64,000 nt of DNA from Neoarius graeffei (Eukaryota > Chordata > Actinopteri > Siluriformes > Ariidae): contig NC_083570.1 in NCBI RefSeq assembly GCF_027579695.1, positions 12,994,551-13,058,550 of the forward strand. Direction: 5' to 3'. The notes below the pieces were generated by a model. The model was given only the letters and a program-made list of their open reading frames with translations. It made no database searches and was not told the origin of the DNA. Of the stretch, positions 30,933 through 40,953 are shown piece by piece. The position numbers and the translations under genes are program-made. Within the stretch, counting starts at the first letter, position 1; each line of letters opens with the position of its first letter.

Positions 30933-33706
30933 TAGAGATGCACCGGTCAATCGGCCGCCGATCAAAAAGGCCGGTTTTCTATCCAATCGGCCCAATCGGT
31001 GACCGGCCGGTCACTGTCGTCATTTCCGGTTTTTGGCCAGTCACGCTGACACGCATGCGCAGCAGCTCAACGCGGACGGCTCAAAACTGAACCAAAGCAA
31101 AACAAAGATGTCGTTGATCTGGACATATTTTACCGTGTGCCAGGACGAACCGAAACAGGCTATGTGTAATGCTTGTAAGTCTAAAGTAAGCCGTGGAGGA
31201 TCAACGCCTAAGACTTATGGAACAACCAACTTAAGACACCACTTGGAAAAGAAACACCCATGCTTGTTTAGCAAGTATAAAGAAGACACGGCTGCTAGTG
31301 CTAAGACTAAGAGGGATGTACCTGAGTCACAGCAACAACACCCCACCGTCGCCCCTATGTTCGACACGAGTGTTGAGAAGTCTAATGCCACCACTCGAAA
31401 AATAATGGAGTACATGGCACTGGACGACCAGCCGTTCAGCGTAGTGCAGGATAAAGGCTTCGTCAACCTGATTAAACACCTGAGTCCACGGTACAAATTA
31501 CCAAGTAGGCGATACTTTTCTGATACAGCGCTGCCAGAGTTGTTTGAGAAGGTTTCAAGCCATATACGCAAGCTACTCAACGCCACCAAATCTCCGATCA
31601 GTTTCACGACGGACATTTGGACTTCTAACGTGAGCTTAATGTCAATGTTGAGTCTGACCGCTCAATGGCTGGATGATGAATTTGAGCTACATCAAGTCCT
31701 GCTATACTGTGAAGAATGCCCTGGTTCCCACACTGCGGACAATTTACGAGCCAAATTTGAAAAAATGATGGCAGAGTGGAACATCGACAAGAAGAGGGTT
31801 CATGTCGTGTTGCGTGACAACGCTCGGAATATGACCAAGGCACTGGATGACTGCAACTTCGCCAGTCTCCCGTGCATGGCACATACACTCCAGCTAGCGG
31901 TGAATGAGGGACTGCAATCTCAACGCGCAATCACCGACGCCGTGGCAACAGGCAGGAGAATAGTCACGCACTTCAAACACTCACCGCTAGCCTACTCGAA
32001 ACTCCACGTTATCCAGGAGGAGTTGGGTCAACCCAAGAAACGCTTGCAACAAGACGTTCCGACACGTTGGAACAGCACGTTTTACATGTTGCAGTCGCTG
32101 TTGGAACAAAAACGCGCCTTGAGCTTATACGCAACAGAACACGAGCTGCCGACAATATTCACCACACACCAGTGGGAGTTAATTGAGAATGTGTTGAGCA
32201 TCCTTCAACCTTTTGAGGAACTCACAAAGACAATTAGCTCCTCGTCAGCCACCGCCTCGTCCGTCATCCCTGAAATCACTGCACTGAAGCGCCTTTTGGG
32301 GAGAGCAGCAGACACCGACCGTGGTGTGGGCACTGCCAAGGCCACGCTGTTGGAAGCGGTCCAGAGACGGTTTGCAGACATCGAGAAGAATCCACTGTAC
32401 CTTGTGGCCACTGCTATGGATCCTAGGCAAGTAACAACTTACTACTAAGGATGTTTATTAGCCCAGTAGAAAATAATAGAAAGCCTTTATTTGTCAAAAC
32501 ATATTTTTTGTTGCCATTTTAATGCCTGCTTATGTACAGTAGCCTATGTACAGAGTGCACAATATTTATGTTTATGTCTGGCTGATGTGTCTGTGTAATA
32601 TAAAAATCCTTTTGTCTGTTGATACAGATACAAAACTTGCTACTTCTCAGCAGAAACAAAAAATGAAGTGAAAAGGGTACTTCTGAACATGCTGGACAGA
32701 GTGGACACCAGTGCCATCAGACCCACACCTGATCAGCCTCCTGAGGAACCTGCCATCGCACCTCCAACCAAAAGGGCAAGCCTACTGCTTTCTGTGCATG
32801 ATGAGATACTGATGGAGAATGCTAGCAATGAGGAGGAACACCTGCTAGGCCGCCCTGCATCTGTTCAGTTACAGCGTTACCTCTCAGAGCTGCCCATCAA
32901 GAGATCTGAGGATGAAACTGTAAATGATGTACTAAAATACTGGCGTGAAAACAAAACACACTACCCTGCACTTGCCCCGCTTGCCCAAGCATACCTCTCT
33001 GCTCCATGCACAAGCATTGATAGTGAGCGCTTGTTTAGCTTGGCTAGTAATGTCCTTGATGAGAAAAGAAACAGGCTTTCTGGGGAGAAGGCAGAAATGC
33101 TGCTGTTTGTGAAGAAGAACCTGCCATTGATGGTTGAGTGATTGCACTGGGGGTGGGACAGAGCACTTTGTTCACAACTTAAAGCTACCTGTTAATTTCA
33201 ATGTTATTTTTTTATTTAGAGATGTCAAGAGAGGTCAAATGCAAATGTTAAAAATGTTATGAGAACCAGTTTCAATTGACAAGAGCATGTGGTGCACTTT
33301 ATTTTTTTTATCCTAGGCCTATATTAAATCCTGCACTTATTATGTGAAAAGAAATAAAAGGCCTAAAATGTGATTTACTTAGAGAACCAGTTTTCAAGTG
33401 TGCATGGTGCACTTTATCTTTTGTTTGTCTTAATATTTTAGTTTTTTTCCTATATTGACCTGTAAACTGGACTGAATGTTATGGTCAGTGTTCTAAATAA
33501 ATCTGCTCAGGGGGCACTGTTGAAACTCACTATATCTTATTTTTGATGTTTTATTCTCAAGCCAAGTAAACATGGTGTCTATTGTATGATTATAATGATT
33601 TCTTAGATAGAAAATCGGTATCGGTAAAACCAGTTTTGGCAGGTCAGACCCCCTCAAAAACCGGAAATCGGTATCGGCCAAGAATTTTGCAATCGGTGCA
33701 TCTCTA
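30933..33706 (+). mobile_element. hAT (Ac-like) transposon, complete, 8-bp target duplication
   Basis: CAACCTTC flanks it exactly at 30,925-30,932 and 33,707-33,714. The ends are TAGAGATGCACCGGTCAATC and (reverse complement) TAGAGATGCACCGATTGCAA, with further ATCGGCC-type subterminal repeats on both sides. Length 2774 bp with one intact two-exon transposase. It lies in the last intron of the Kolobok transposase in the same orientation. All parts needed for transposition appear present. Confidence 0.95.
31108..33141 (+). CDS. hAT transposase (ZBED-like), intact, GC-AG intron
   Basis: Exons 31,108-32,426 and 32,628-33,141 join to 1833 nt, 610 residues, with no stop. The first in-frame ATG is 31,108; the frame is open further upstream without an ATG. 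Residues 1-55 form a BED zinc finger (WTYFTV, CNACKSKVSRG, NLRHHLEKKHP). The DDE residues fit FTTDIWTS (D169), VVLRDNARNM (D237) and IDSERLFSLA (E573); the last lies in the C-terminal hAT dimerisation domain with NRLSGEKAEMLLF. CMAHTLQLAVN and VPTRWNSTFYML are family motifs. The donor at 32,427 reads AG|GCAAGT, a GC-AG intron, with acceptor GATACAG at 32,627; the join restores AMDPRYKTCYF. The protein cuts and pastes the element in the nucleus. It resembles ZBED1-type proteins but its setting in intact TIRs shows it is a transposon gene. Confidence 0.94.
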
Positions 33707-34071
33707 CAACCTTCTGTATTTTGACCACCTATGTTCATATTGTTTTTTATTTCAGGCCTCCCAAGAACCAATGTTGTCCACAAAAAGCAAACGGGTCGTT
33801 GGATTTCAAGACCAATATATGCGGAGACAACGCAGACATTCAGAGATGATCTCATGGAATGAGTGCTTCAAAGAAGACTTGACCCCTCAGTCCGACCCAA
33901 GGACAAGTCATTTCATATGCAAATACCTCAACTGCCTGCCAACATTGCTCCAGTACTAAAGCCCAGCAAAGAGGAGGCCAAGAAATCACACACCTCGAGA
34001 TTCCAAGGCCCATCAAAGAAGGACTAACTGGGTTTCAGCTGCCAACAAACATTATCGAAAGACATCTGTAA

Positions 34072-35566
34072 TGGCCCTTTTCCACTACCCTTTTTCAGCT
34101 CACTTCAGCTCGCTTCAGCTCACTTCAGCCCGACACGGCTCGCGTTTCGACTACCAAAAACCAGCACGACTCAGCTCGTTTCAGCCCTGCTTAGCCCCTA
34201 AAACTCGCACCGTTTTGGAGTGGGGCTGAAGCGAGCCAAACCGTGCCGACTGAGGCTGGGGGCGTGAGCAGACACTCCCCTGTGCACTGATTGGTGAGGA
34301 GGCGTGTCCTCACATGCCCACACACGCCCCGCGAGCGCGCTGGGATCTGTAAACACCGCAAACCCGGAAGAAGGAGAATTACGAATTACGAGAATTTCTG
34401 AAGCCTTATGCGCCTCGCCTCATCTATACGCTCTTGCCAGTATCTGTTGGCGTTGTCGGTGACAACAAGCCACAGCACCAAGACCAGCAACACTAACGAC
34501 TCCATGTCCTCCATGTTTATTGTTTACTATCCGGGTCGTGAGACTACCGCTTAAAAGATCACTGAATCAGTGACATACAGAGCATCGTGGACGAGTTCGC
34601 GGAGCGCAAGGCTCGTCGTATGCCCTTCAAATAATGCGCGCAGTAGGCTATTGATGTTTTATTAGAGCCATGTACAGTATGTCGCCTAATGTTTTTTTGT
34701 TTCTGAATTACATGTTCGTTTGAAGGACTTAATGTACAAAATAACATAGTTGCACCCCGTAGTGTTGAAATTGGTAAACACAGTGCATTCAGTGAGGTTT
34801 GCACCGCCCTCCTTTTATTTCTGACTCTTCCTGTCACCACTCTGAGCGCTCATTCGTATGCCCTTCAAATAATGTGCGCAGTATAGGCTATTGATGTTTT
34901 ATTATGAGCCATGTACAGTATCCTAATGTTTTTTGTTTCTGAGTTACATGTTCGTTTGAAGGACTTGCTGTACTAAATAACATAGTTGCACCCCGTAGTG
35001 TTGAAATTGGTAAACACAGTGCATTCAGTGAGGTTTGCACCGCCCTCCTTTTATTTCTGACTCTTCCTGTCACCACTCTGAGCGCTCATTCGTATGCCCT
35101 TCAAATAATGTGCGCAGTATAGGCTATTGATGTTTTATTATGAGCCATGTACAGTATCCTAATGTTTTTTGTTTCTGAGTTACATGTTCGTTTGAAGGAC
35201 TTGATGTACTAAATAACATAGTTGCACCCGGTAGTGTTGAAATTGGTAATCACCGCAGTTGCGGACATTTTGTAGCCTAAAATGATGTTATGATAAGCTT
35301 TAATAAAGGGCCCGGTCATTTGCCCCGCCCCCGGCCCGGCTCTGACTTGTTCCGCCACTGTCACTGATGTCACTGTTTGCGCTGCTTAACGACATCACGT
35401 GACGTCCACCCACTTTCACTAACTCCACCCAATGTGTCCACCCACTTCCAGCCAGCACGGTTCAGCGCGGTTGTAGTCGAAATGCAACTCCAACAGCCCC
35501 GCTCAGCTCGACTCAGCTCGACTCGGCACGGCACGGCTCAGCCGCGTTTGTAGTGGAAAAGCGGCA
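34072..35566. mobile_element. PIF/Harbinger-like MITE, TAA target duplication
   Basis: TAA flanks it at 34,069-34,071 and 35,567-35,569. The ends are TGGCCCTTTTCCACTACC and (reverse complement) TGCCGCTTTTCCACTACAA. Both subterminal regions carry repeated CAGCTCAC/CGGCTCA motifs. It lies just after the Kolobok transposase stop. No transposase; the middle is a 237-bp tandem repeat. Confidence 0.85.
34613..35255. repeat. Tandem repeat, ~237-bp unit, 2.7 copies
   Basis: TCGTATGCCCTTCAAATAAT begins units at about 34,615, 34,853 and 35,090. Units contain TACATGTTCGTTTGAAGGAC and GTTGCACCCCGTAGTGTTG. The last is truncated. Confidence 0.92.
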
Positions 35567-36449
35567 TAACTGACTTGCTGTTTTGTTTTGTGTGTGCGTG
35601 TGTGCCTGTGTGTTTTCTCCTCTTCTCTGCACTTGTTTTTCTCTCAGCGTTTTCAGAATGTCTGCTGCAAAACTGACATGGGGTATACAGTAATTGGTCG
35701 CTCCTCTTATTATTCCAGTATCAGTTGGGTTGAGGGTTTTTTCCACCATACCGCTGCAATCTCTCCACCCATATGTTGTAAAAATTTTATTTATTATTGT
35801 TTTTGAATACTCCTGAACTCCATTTTTTACACCTGTAAATAAATTACACTTTTATCATAATATGAGTTGACTGAGGTTGTTTTCTCATATCACTTATGAG
35901 GTTTGCCTACCCAGGTCCAAAATGTACCTAAGTGTATAAAGCTTGTGTAAATTATTGTAAATGTTATGCAGGCAATCTGTTTATGGTCATAAATTGTGTT
36001 TTTGCTTAGTGTCAGACTTCATGTAGGTTTGAACATATCTTACAGACCACATGTTCTCCAGGCAGGCATGTTTACTGAGGTAAATATTTGTTTGAAGATA
36101 AACTGAGCAGAAAGAGCCTGGATGTTGCATGTCAAAACTACTATGATATCCACCTGATGTAGGAAAGAAGAAAAGTAACAGTGTGGTATGCTCCAAGTTT
36201 ATTTGCATATAATATTTACAGATACAGAAATGTTATCCTACTTCTGTGATTACATGGCAATACACAGGCTCTGGCTAACTATCAAAGCCACATAAAAGTT
36301 GGTAGGTCTACAATATACAGACTGGCAAAGGCTGCAGTGCAAATGTCCCACATACTGTATGTCTGAAGCATGTAATAACGAGAAGCGAACCTGCATCAGA
36401 AACGTCAGGGGCCCAGCACAGATACAGCCCAGTTACCACAGTCCAGTTT
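35567..36449. other. Kolobok internal non-coding stretch between convergent genes
   Basis: This is the space between the 3' ends of the transposase (+) and the P2X7-like gene (-). It contains TGTAAATAAATTACAC near 35,835, a possible poly-A signal for the + gene. No ORF with a recognisable domain. Confidence 0.5.
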
Positions 36450-37671
36450 CTACATATCCATAGCTTCGTGCACTTCTTGGAATCCAAGATACACACCGGA
36501 CTCAGAGGGATATCGCTGTCGTATAGCCCCGACGACACATGACGGCAATGGTTTGCGATGTCCTCTACCCAAGGTTTCACCGCGCAGTCCCCATTCCAAC
36601 ACGATTCGGTAGGACACCAACCTTTGTTGACTAAGAAAACAGGGAGATGATAAATACATGTAGGCCTACTGACAAACGGTGAAATTACAAACATGGTTCA
36701 AGGGTTTCAGAGAGCACTTACTCTGGGGATAGCTGGCCATCAGGACCACTCGGCGTGTGTTGTTTCCTCCAATTGACTTTGTCACGTCTGAAGAAAAAGT
36801 CCACAACTGATGGGTGAATCATCGCTGCAAACGCATCTGTTGCCGCGACACAATGCGTAGGGTCTTCTAGATGTACAGATGGTAGCACCTGGTCCCATTC
36901 AGCACAGCACAAACTCTCTATTGCCCCTTTTCCACCAAAGCAGTTCCAGGGCTGGTTTGGGGCCAGTGCTTAGTTTGGAACCGGGTTTTCTGTTTCCACT
37001 GACAAAGAACTGGCTCTGGGGCCAGAAAAAAACGGTTCCAGGCTAGCACCAACTCTTTGCTGGGCCAGAGGAAAGAACCGCTTACGTCAGCGGTGGGGGG
37101 GCGGAGTTGTTAAGACCAACAACAATAACAAGACCGCGAAAGATCGCCATTTTTAAGCGACGAGAAGCAGCAGCTGTACAAACGCGAAGTCATCCATTAT
37201 TATTATTGTTGTTGCTGCTGCTTCTTCTTCCGTGTTGTTTTTGCTTCGATATTCGCACCAAGGTTTATGCAAACGTAGCGACATAACTGACATATACAAT
37301 GACGTAATGACGTGGCTTCCCTTAGCACCGCGAGCTATGGAAAAGCAAACTGGTTCTCAGCTGGCTCGCAAGTTGAACAAGTTGTGAACCAGCACCAGCA
37401 CTGGCCTCGAACCAGCCCTGGAACTGATTTGGTGGAAAAAGGGTATATTTCAGTCGGCATCTGTTCACAACAGTCACACTTGCACCACCAACTGCTGTTT
37501 GCCCGTGTCCTCACGATGGCTCCAGCCTGTTCATCTTCGTGTGTTTCTTCCCTCACACAGTCCATTTGGGCTAGCTCCTCCTCGGTATATTCCGGTTCAA
37601 ATAGATATGGCTCCGGATCCGCCATGAGCCAATCTTCAGCATCTATGTCCTCCATTTGAAAATGTTCCATT
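36450..37671 (-). pseudogene. P2X7 cytoplasmic-domain-like gene inside Kolobok
   Basis: Start ATG at 37,671 (MEHFQMEDIDAEDWLM), near the right terminal repeat. Exon 1 (37,671-37,446) has PYLFEPEYTEEELAQMD and WCKCDCCEQMPTEI. A Harbinger-like MITE interrupts it, and reading across the TAT duplication gives MPTEI-ESLCCAEWDQVLPS, then CVAATDAFAAMIHP and KVNWRKQ, to a GT donor near 36,724. Exon 2 (about 36,640 to the stop at 36,450) has QRLVSYRIVLEWGLRG, RKPLPSCVVGAIRQRYP, GVYLGF. The cysteine pattern WCKC.CC...P...LCC, followed by YR...W.......LP.CV...IR..P...G.Y.GF, is that of the zinc-binding C-terminal ballast of P2X7. There are no membrane helices and no ATP-binding channel part. Aside from the MITE the frame is intact. 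Its role for the transposon is unknown. Confidence 0.75.
36922..37445. mobile_element. Harbinger-like MITE in the P2X7-like exon, TAT duplication
   Basis: TAT at 36,919-36,921 and 37,446-37,448. The ends are TGCCCCTTTTCCACCAAA and (reverse complement) TACCCTTTTTCCACCAAAT, both followed by CAGTTCCAGGGCTGGTT-type repeats in inverted orientation. 524 bp, no transposase. Confidence 0.85.
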
Positions 37672-37779
37672 GTAGCACATGTAAAGTCTTTTCTGTTATA
37701 ATTTTCTGCAAGCTCTCGCCACAACCTGATGCTTCCTGACTAGACTGTGTTCCAAGGAGTGCAGGCTACTTGTCTTGGT

Positions 37780-38195
37780 GGTCACGTTGGTTGTATTGAC
37801 GGAAGTTGGGGGGGCGGGGGAGAGAAAAAAAAACAGGAGTGAAGGTATCAATGCGCTGTCGAAGCGCGCAGAAGGTGTTAGTACGCCTGTCATTATAGTG
37901 CGGACTTTCCATAGCATAGAAAATCGCCACGTTTCAATTTGTGTAACTGAACTTTGTTTCATGTCACTGGTCATATAAACCTATGTAAACAGGAAAAATG
38001 TGGAAGAGTTTGGTCGCATCTAACTACAGCCCCAAAAAATACCATTGGCCATGCTGAGCCTAGCTACATTGCTAACAGGAGTAACAGCGCGTCTGACTGA
38101 CTGGGAAGTCGCACAAAGCTCGGAGAGGTACGGATCAGCTCGTCTCAATTCAGAGAAGAACATATTTCATTATGGAAGTACGGTGGACTGTTCCT
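37780..38195 (-). repeat. Kolobok right terminal inverted repeat
   Basis: Inverse of 25,429-25,850. The P2X7-like start lies about 110 bp further in, so the two terminal repeats can provide matching promoters for the two convergent genes. Confidence 0.92.
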
Positions 38196-39239
38196 TTAAG
38201 TCATTTATTGGGGTGTCTTATACATGGTATTCGCAAAAGAAGAACCTATGATAATACATTAGACATTTACAAATAAATTGAAAAACACTTACATTGTGGT
38301 GGTAGGGGCATTGGGTCCTGCCGACCTGAAAAGAGCACACAAACATCAGATCAGTCACATAATATGCACCGGTTATTCATCATGAATGTTAGCTCCAAGC
38401 CATGAATGATGACTTGGGAACTGTTAACTTACACACAGGGCTTCCAGGCACAGTCAGAGTCTTGGGTTGCTTCTTGGTTGCTGCTACCACTGGAGCAGAA
38501 TCATCTGGAAGGAAAGACCATACAATGTGCAATGTAAATTTCTTGTAAATGACTTGAAAATGAACACTGAATTGAGTAACTAATGTCATTAGTGAAGAGA
38601 GCTTACCATCATCAGAGGATTCGGAGACAAACCTTCTTGGGCGCTTACACTGCCTTATTGCAAAAGTGTTCACATCATCCTGTCTCAACACTTGAGGACT
38701 CCATCAATTGCAAACACTTCTGTTCAGCTTTGGCGTATAAATCTATGGAAAATGACTTTTAGTCAGTAGCACAAAAAAAAAAAAAACAGTGCTGCCATAG
38801 AGAGAACAAGTCAGTATATTCTATGTAGTGCATAGCAGCGATAGCTCACCTGTTTCATACCAGGTTTTCTTAACAGGATGTTTGGCCCAAGTTGTATTTG
38901 GTGCTTGGCACTTCACAACATATGATAGCACATTGTGTGTCGTCCAGTAGCAGACCATGCCATGCTAAAAATATATATAACGCTATCAAAAGTATATAGG
39001 CATATATGTAAGCATACATATTTGCTATGTATCGCCAAAAAAAAGACTCGTACCTCAGAAGTGTGTTCAAGCCATGAAGATGGCACAACCTCAATGGACC
39101 CTTTTCAGTCACGTGACCTTCGTAAACGCGACCGCCATTTTGGACATGTAGTGGACTTCGGCTCAAATCGGTTTGAATGCGAGGAAGGCGACAAACATAA
39201 AAGAAAAAGGAGCGAGATGCAGAAAACTGTATTTACTAG

Positions 39240-39616
39240 TTTACTGTAATTATGATCTGGCAGCTATTTACACCGGATCCAGTGTAAATAGCTGCCGGAG
39301 CCAACGTCCGGCCGGGCCGCGAGCGAGCGCGCACCGGGTCCGCGGCCGCCGGCTCCGGCCGGGCCGCGAGCGAGCGCACGCCGGCTCCGCGGCCGCCGGC
39401 TCCGGCCGCCGGCTCCGGCCGGGCCGCGAGCAAGCGCGCGCCGGCTCCGCGGCCACCGGCTCCGGCCAGGCTGCGTGCGAGTGCGCGCCGGCTCCGCGGC
39501 CGCCGGCTCCGGCCGGGCCACGGAGCAAGCGCGCTCCGGAACCTCGGACGTTGGCTCCGGCGGCTATTTACACTGGATCCGGTGTAAATAGCTGCCAGAT
39601 CATAATTACAGTAACC
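39240..39616. repeat. Palindrome-flanked GC-rich minisatellite
   Basis: Outer arms of about 40 bp (TACTGTAATTATGATCTGGC ... and its inverse ending at about 39,615) enclose hairpins around GGATCC (CAGCTATTTACACCGGATCC), and inside lies a minisatellite of GCCGGCTCCGGCCGGGCCGC units with 3-5 variant copies (39,300-39,540). GC content contrasts sharply with the AT-rich surroundings. It is absent or different in copy 2. Confidence 0.85.
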
Positions 39617-39654
39617 TAGAATGGAATGTTAACAGCAATGTAATGTCTTTTCTG

Positions 39655-39822
39655 GCTAATTTTATTCGTCTTACCTCCAACAAAGTGGTCACTACACAAG
39701 CGTTGGTATGCCGCTATCCATCTTCTCCGTCGGTCAGCATCTACGGGGATCCGATAAAATGATAATCCTTGCCTTGTTTGTTGATGGTTACTACATCCAG
39801 GTGCACAACAACATAGTGGCAT
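39655..39822 (-). pseudogene. THAP-domain exon remnant of ISL2EU-like element
   Basis: From ATG 39,822: MPLCCCAPGCSNHQQTR, GLSFYRIPVD, RRRRWIAAYQR, LCSDHF. This is a C2CH THAP finger with the internal CxxxC, W and LCSDHF motifs (a small gap between YQR and LCSDHF). Sequence related to it recurs at about 42,130-42,300 in copy 2. It is probably the N-terminus of a lost THAP-YqaJ transposase. Confidence 0.7.
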
Positions 39823-40953
39823 GATGGAAGTCTTGCTGAAAATAAACACTTTCTTTGCTGCCGTTCCTCAATGCTGGCTGTGGTAAACTACTGGTAGTAC
39901 ATGTCCAAAATGGCGGCCGCGTTTGTCGTGATGTCACGTGAAAAGGGTCCATAGCATTGTCTGTGAACTCAACAACAGTGAAGCTCATCTGTGAAAACAA
40001 AGGCATCATTAGCAAGGAAAATGGAGCAAAAGGTATTAGTTCCCTTGGCTGGCCTATGAAAACTCCTGTAGGTGTGAAACAGTCTATTTGGTTTTAAGAA
40101 AACATTACAAATAAAAATGGCATTAAGATGGACATATTTTCCCAATCCATCCTTTTTACATGGCTAAAACACAGAATCTCCCATTCGCAAAACACATTTT
40201 GTATCATATTTTGCAAGTGTACACAGCAATTACCCTAAAAGGATTCCTCCAAAAAAATCATTGTGATGGTTAAATTGCGTGTGTGGATGCCTCCTAAAAA
40301 TCATGCAGGACTGTCATGAAAACATCAGTCTGTTTCTATGGCTCCTCAATCATCAAGGCCTGTTTTGTGAGTTCACATTCTGGCACCAGCTTCATGACAC
40401 ACTCACTCCATTTCACTCTGAAGCACCCAATGATTCTTGAATCACAAGGATCTGTGAACAGAGGATCCACCCTCTGAAAGACCTTGCACAAAACCATGTC
40501 ATTCCTTTCTTCAATGGCTTCACAACATTTGGCACCTGCCAAAATGTACGCATTGTTTGGTCTTCGGGTGTTCTTTTTCGATGCTGGAGCTGTGGGAGTC
40601 TGATCCTGGTCCATCTCCGAGAGCCTTTTAGCCACTTGAATTAGTGGTCTATTCCCTGATCGGACCAGACGTTTCAGCTTGCCCAAGTAGTTTTCAAACC
40701 GGAAGGCGCTGCATGCATCAAGGCATCCAAAGGTCTCTGCTTCATCTGTTAATTGGAGCATGCTGTGCACATTATACACCATGAAGTGTCTGCCATACAG
40801 CTCTGCAGTCTGTGACACAAAATACACCATCAGGTTTCTGCTGTAGTCTGCATACTTGCCGGCTAGGTTGGGAGAAACCAAAAATGTTCAGTGCCACACT
40901 GAAAGCCATGAAATGCCTGGACAGAATGCCCTTGAGCACTACTTTTCCTGTAT

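Larger units (their letters stand above)
25933..34027 (+). pseudogene. Kolobok THAP-domain transposase, nine exons, broken
   Basis: Exon 1 (25,933-26,214) is a THAP zinc finger: MVITCIVPGCGNK, MFHNIP, WRKVWLAAL, WRVCSEHF. Further exons by GT-AG signals: 26,971-27,175 (frameshift at a T run), 27,260-27,340 (stop), 27,845-28,546 (RCPECRSAMCDLHQTV, GATYTDIADWAGLLNL, LCGDGRSDSPGHSSKYNTY), 28,665-28,851 (VVTTDRHPSIRKIMREEYP, HQFDPWHVAKG), 29,179-29,301 (APWVRSVANHMWWSCCTCKGN), 29,445-29,673 (LLHHITGVHRWEDN), 30,434-30,586 (GQPEVFHNALLKYCPK, MDHNENHSRE) and 33,756-34,027 (one TGA). GDGRxDSPGH and TDRHPSI are conserved blocks of Kolobok-type transposases and hold the two Asp residues likely to be catalytic. 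THAP is expected to bind the terminal repeats. The last intron holds an intact hAT element. An AATAAA near 35,837 may end the transcript. Confidence 0.82.
25429..38195 (+). mobile_element. Kolobok transposon, 12.8 kb, TTAA target duplication
   Basis: TTAA lies at 25,425-25,428 and 38,196-38,199. The ends are AGGAACAGTCCACCGTACTT on the left and its exact inverse on the right, and the inverted similarity extends about 420 bp. It contains a THAP-transposase gene (+), a P2X7-cytoplasmic-domain-like gene (-), an hAT element in an intron, and two Harbinger-like MITEs. Without these insertions it is about 8 kb. It sits in an intron of the DUF4806-type gene. The TTAA duplication, THAP domain and transposase motifs together support Kolobok rather than piggyBac. 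Confidence 0.88.
39096..39950. mobile_element. ISL2EU-like element, copy 1, AT duplication
   Basis: The ends are GGACCCTTTTCAGTCACGTG and (reverse complement) GGACCCTTTTCACGTGACAT, with AT at 39,094-39,095 and 39,951-39,952. It interrupts the first coding exon of the DUF4806-type gene. It carries a THAP exon remnant and a GC-rich palindrome. The AT duplication and THAP domain fit ISL2EU, whose transposases combine THAP and YqaJ domains. Confidence 0.75.
24055..39988 (-). pseudogene. Multi-exon DUF4806-type gene of the EnSpm element
   Basis: Exons on the minus strand with GT-AG borders: start ATG 39,988 (MSFTVVEFTDNA) to 39,951 and 39,095-39,054 (EVVPSSWLEHTSE), an exon split by an ISL2EU-like insertion; 38,964-38,850 (TTHNVLSYVVKCQAPNTTW); 38,742-38,607 (acidic SESSDDG, with a stop/frameshift); 38,504-38,433; 38,324-38,292; then, beyond the Kolobok insertion, 25,400-25,332; about 25,202-25,124; 25,041-24,983; 24,890-24,688 (MRRIEARFDKIESLVE coiled coil); about 24,570-24,410 (ETVGGAGLGAAIRRMLRRV, LAQYSLRGRQAKMSFDDLIL); last exon from 24,316 (FPGHTEAEVEEL). 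The GG..VK..IRR...........YS..G...K..F..L..C.VI...V pattern is that of DUF4806. It follows the transposase in the same orientation, like the second gene of EnSpm elements. A DNA-binding partner of the transposase is a guess. An exon insertion and a stop make it a pseudogene. Confidence 0.65.

Noticed and set aside
31033-31107. N-terminal extension of the hAT transposase
   Set aside because: The upstream frame has no ATG; the first in-frame ATG is 31,108 and the BED finger starts right after it.
36450-37671. Host P2X7 receptor gene
   Set aside because: No transmembrane or ATP-binding exons; it starts next to the Kolobok terminal repeat.
37696-38251. ORFs in the right Kolobok terminal repeat
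   Set aside because: Same reading appears in the left repeat and opposite strand; a by-product of the inverted repeat with no domain.
39236-39619. ORFs on both strands in GC-rich sequence
   Set aside because: Arg/Ala/Pro repeats from a minisatellite inside a palindrome; no real protein.
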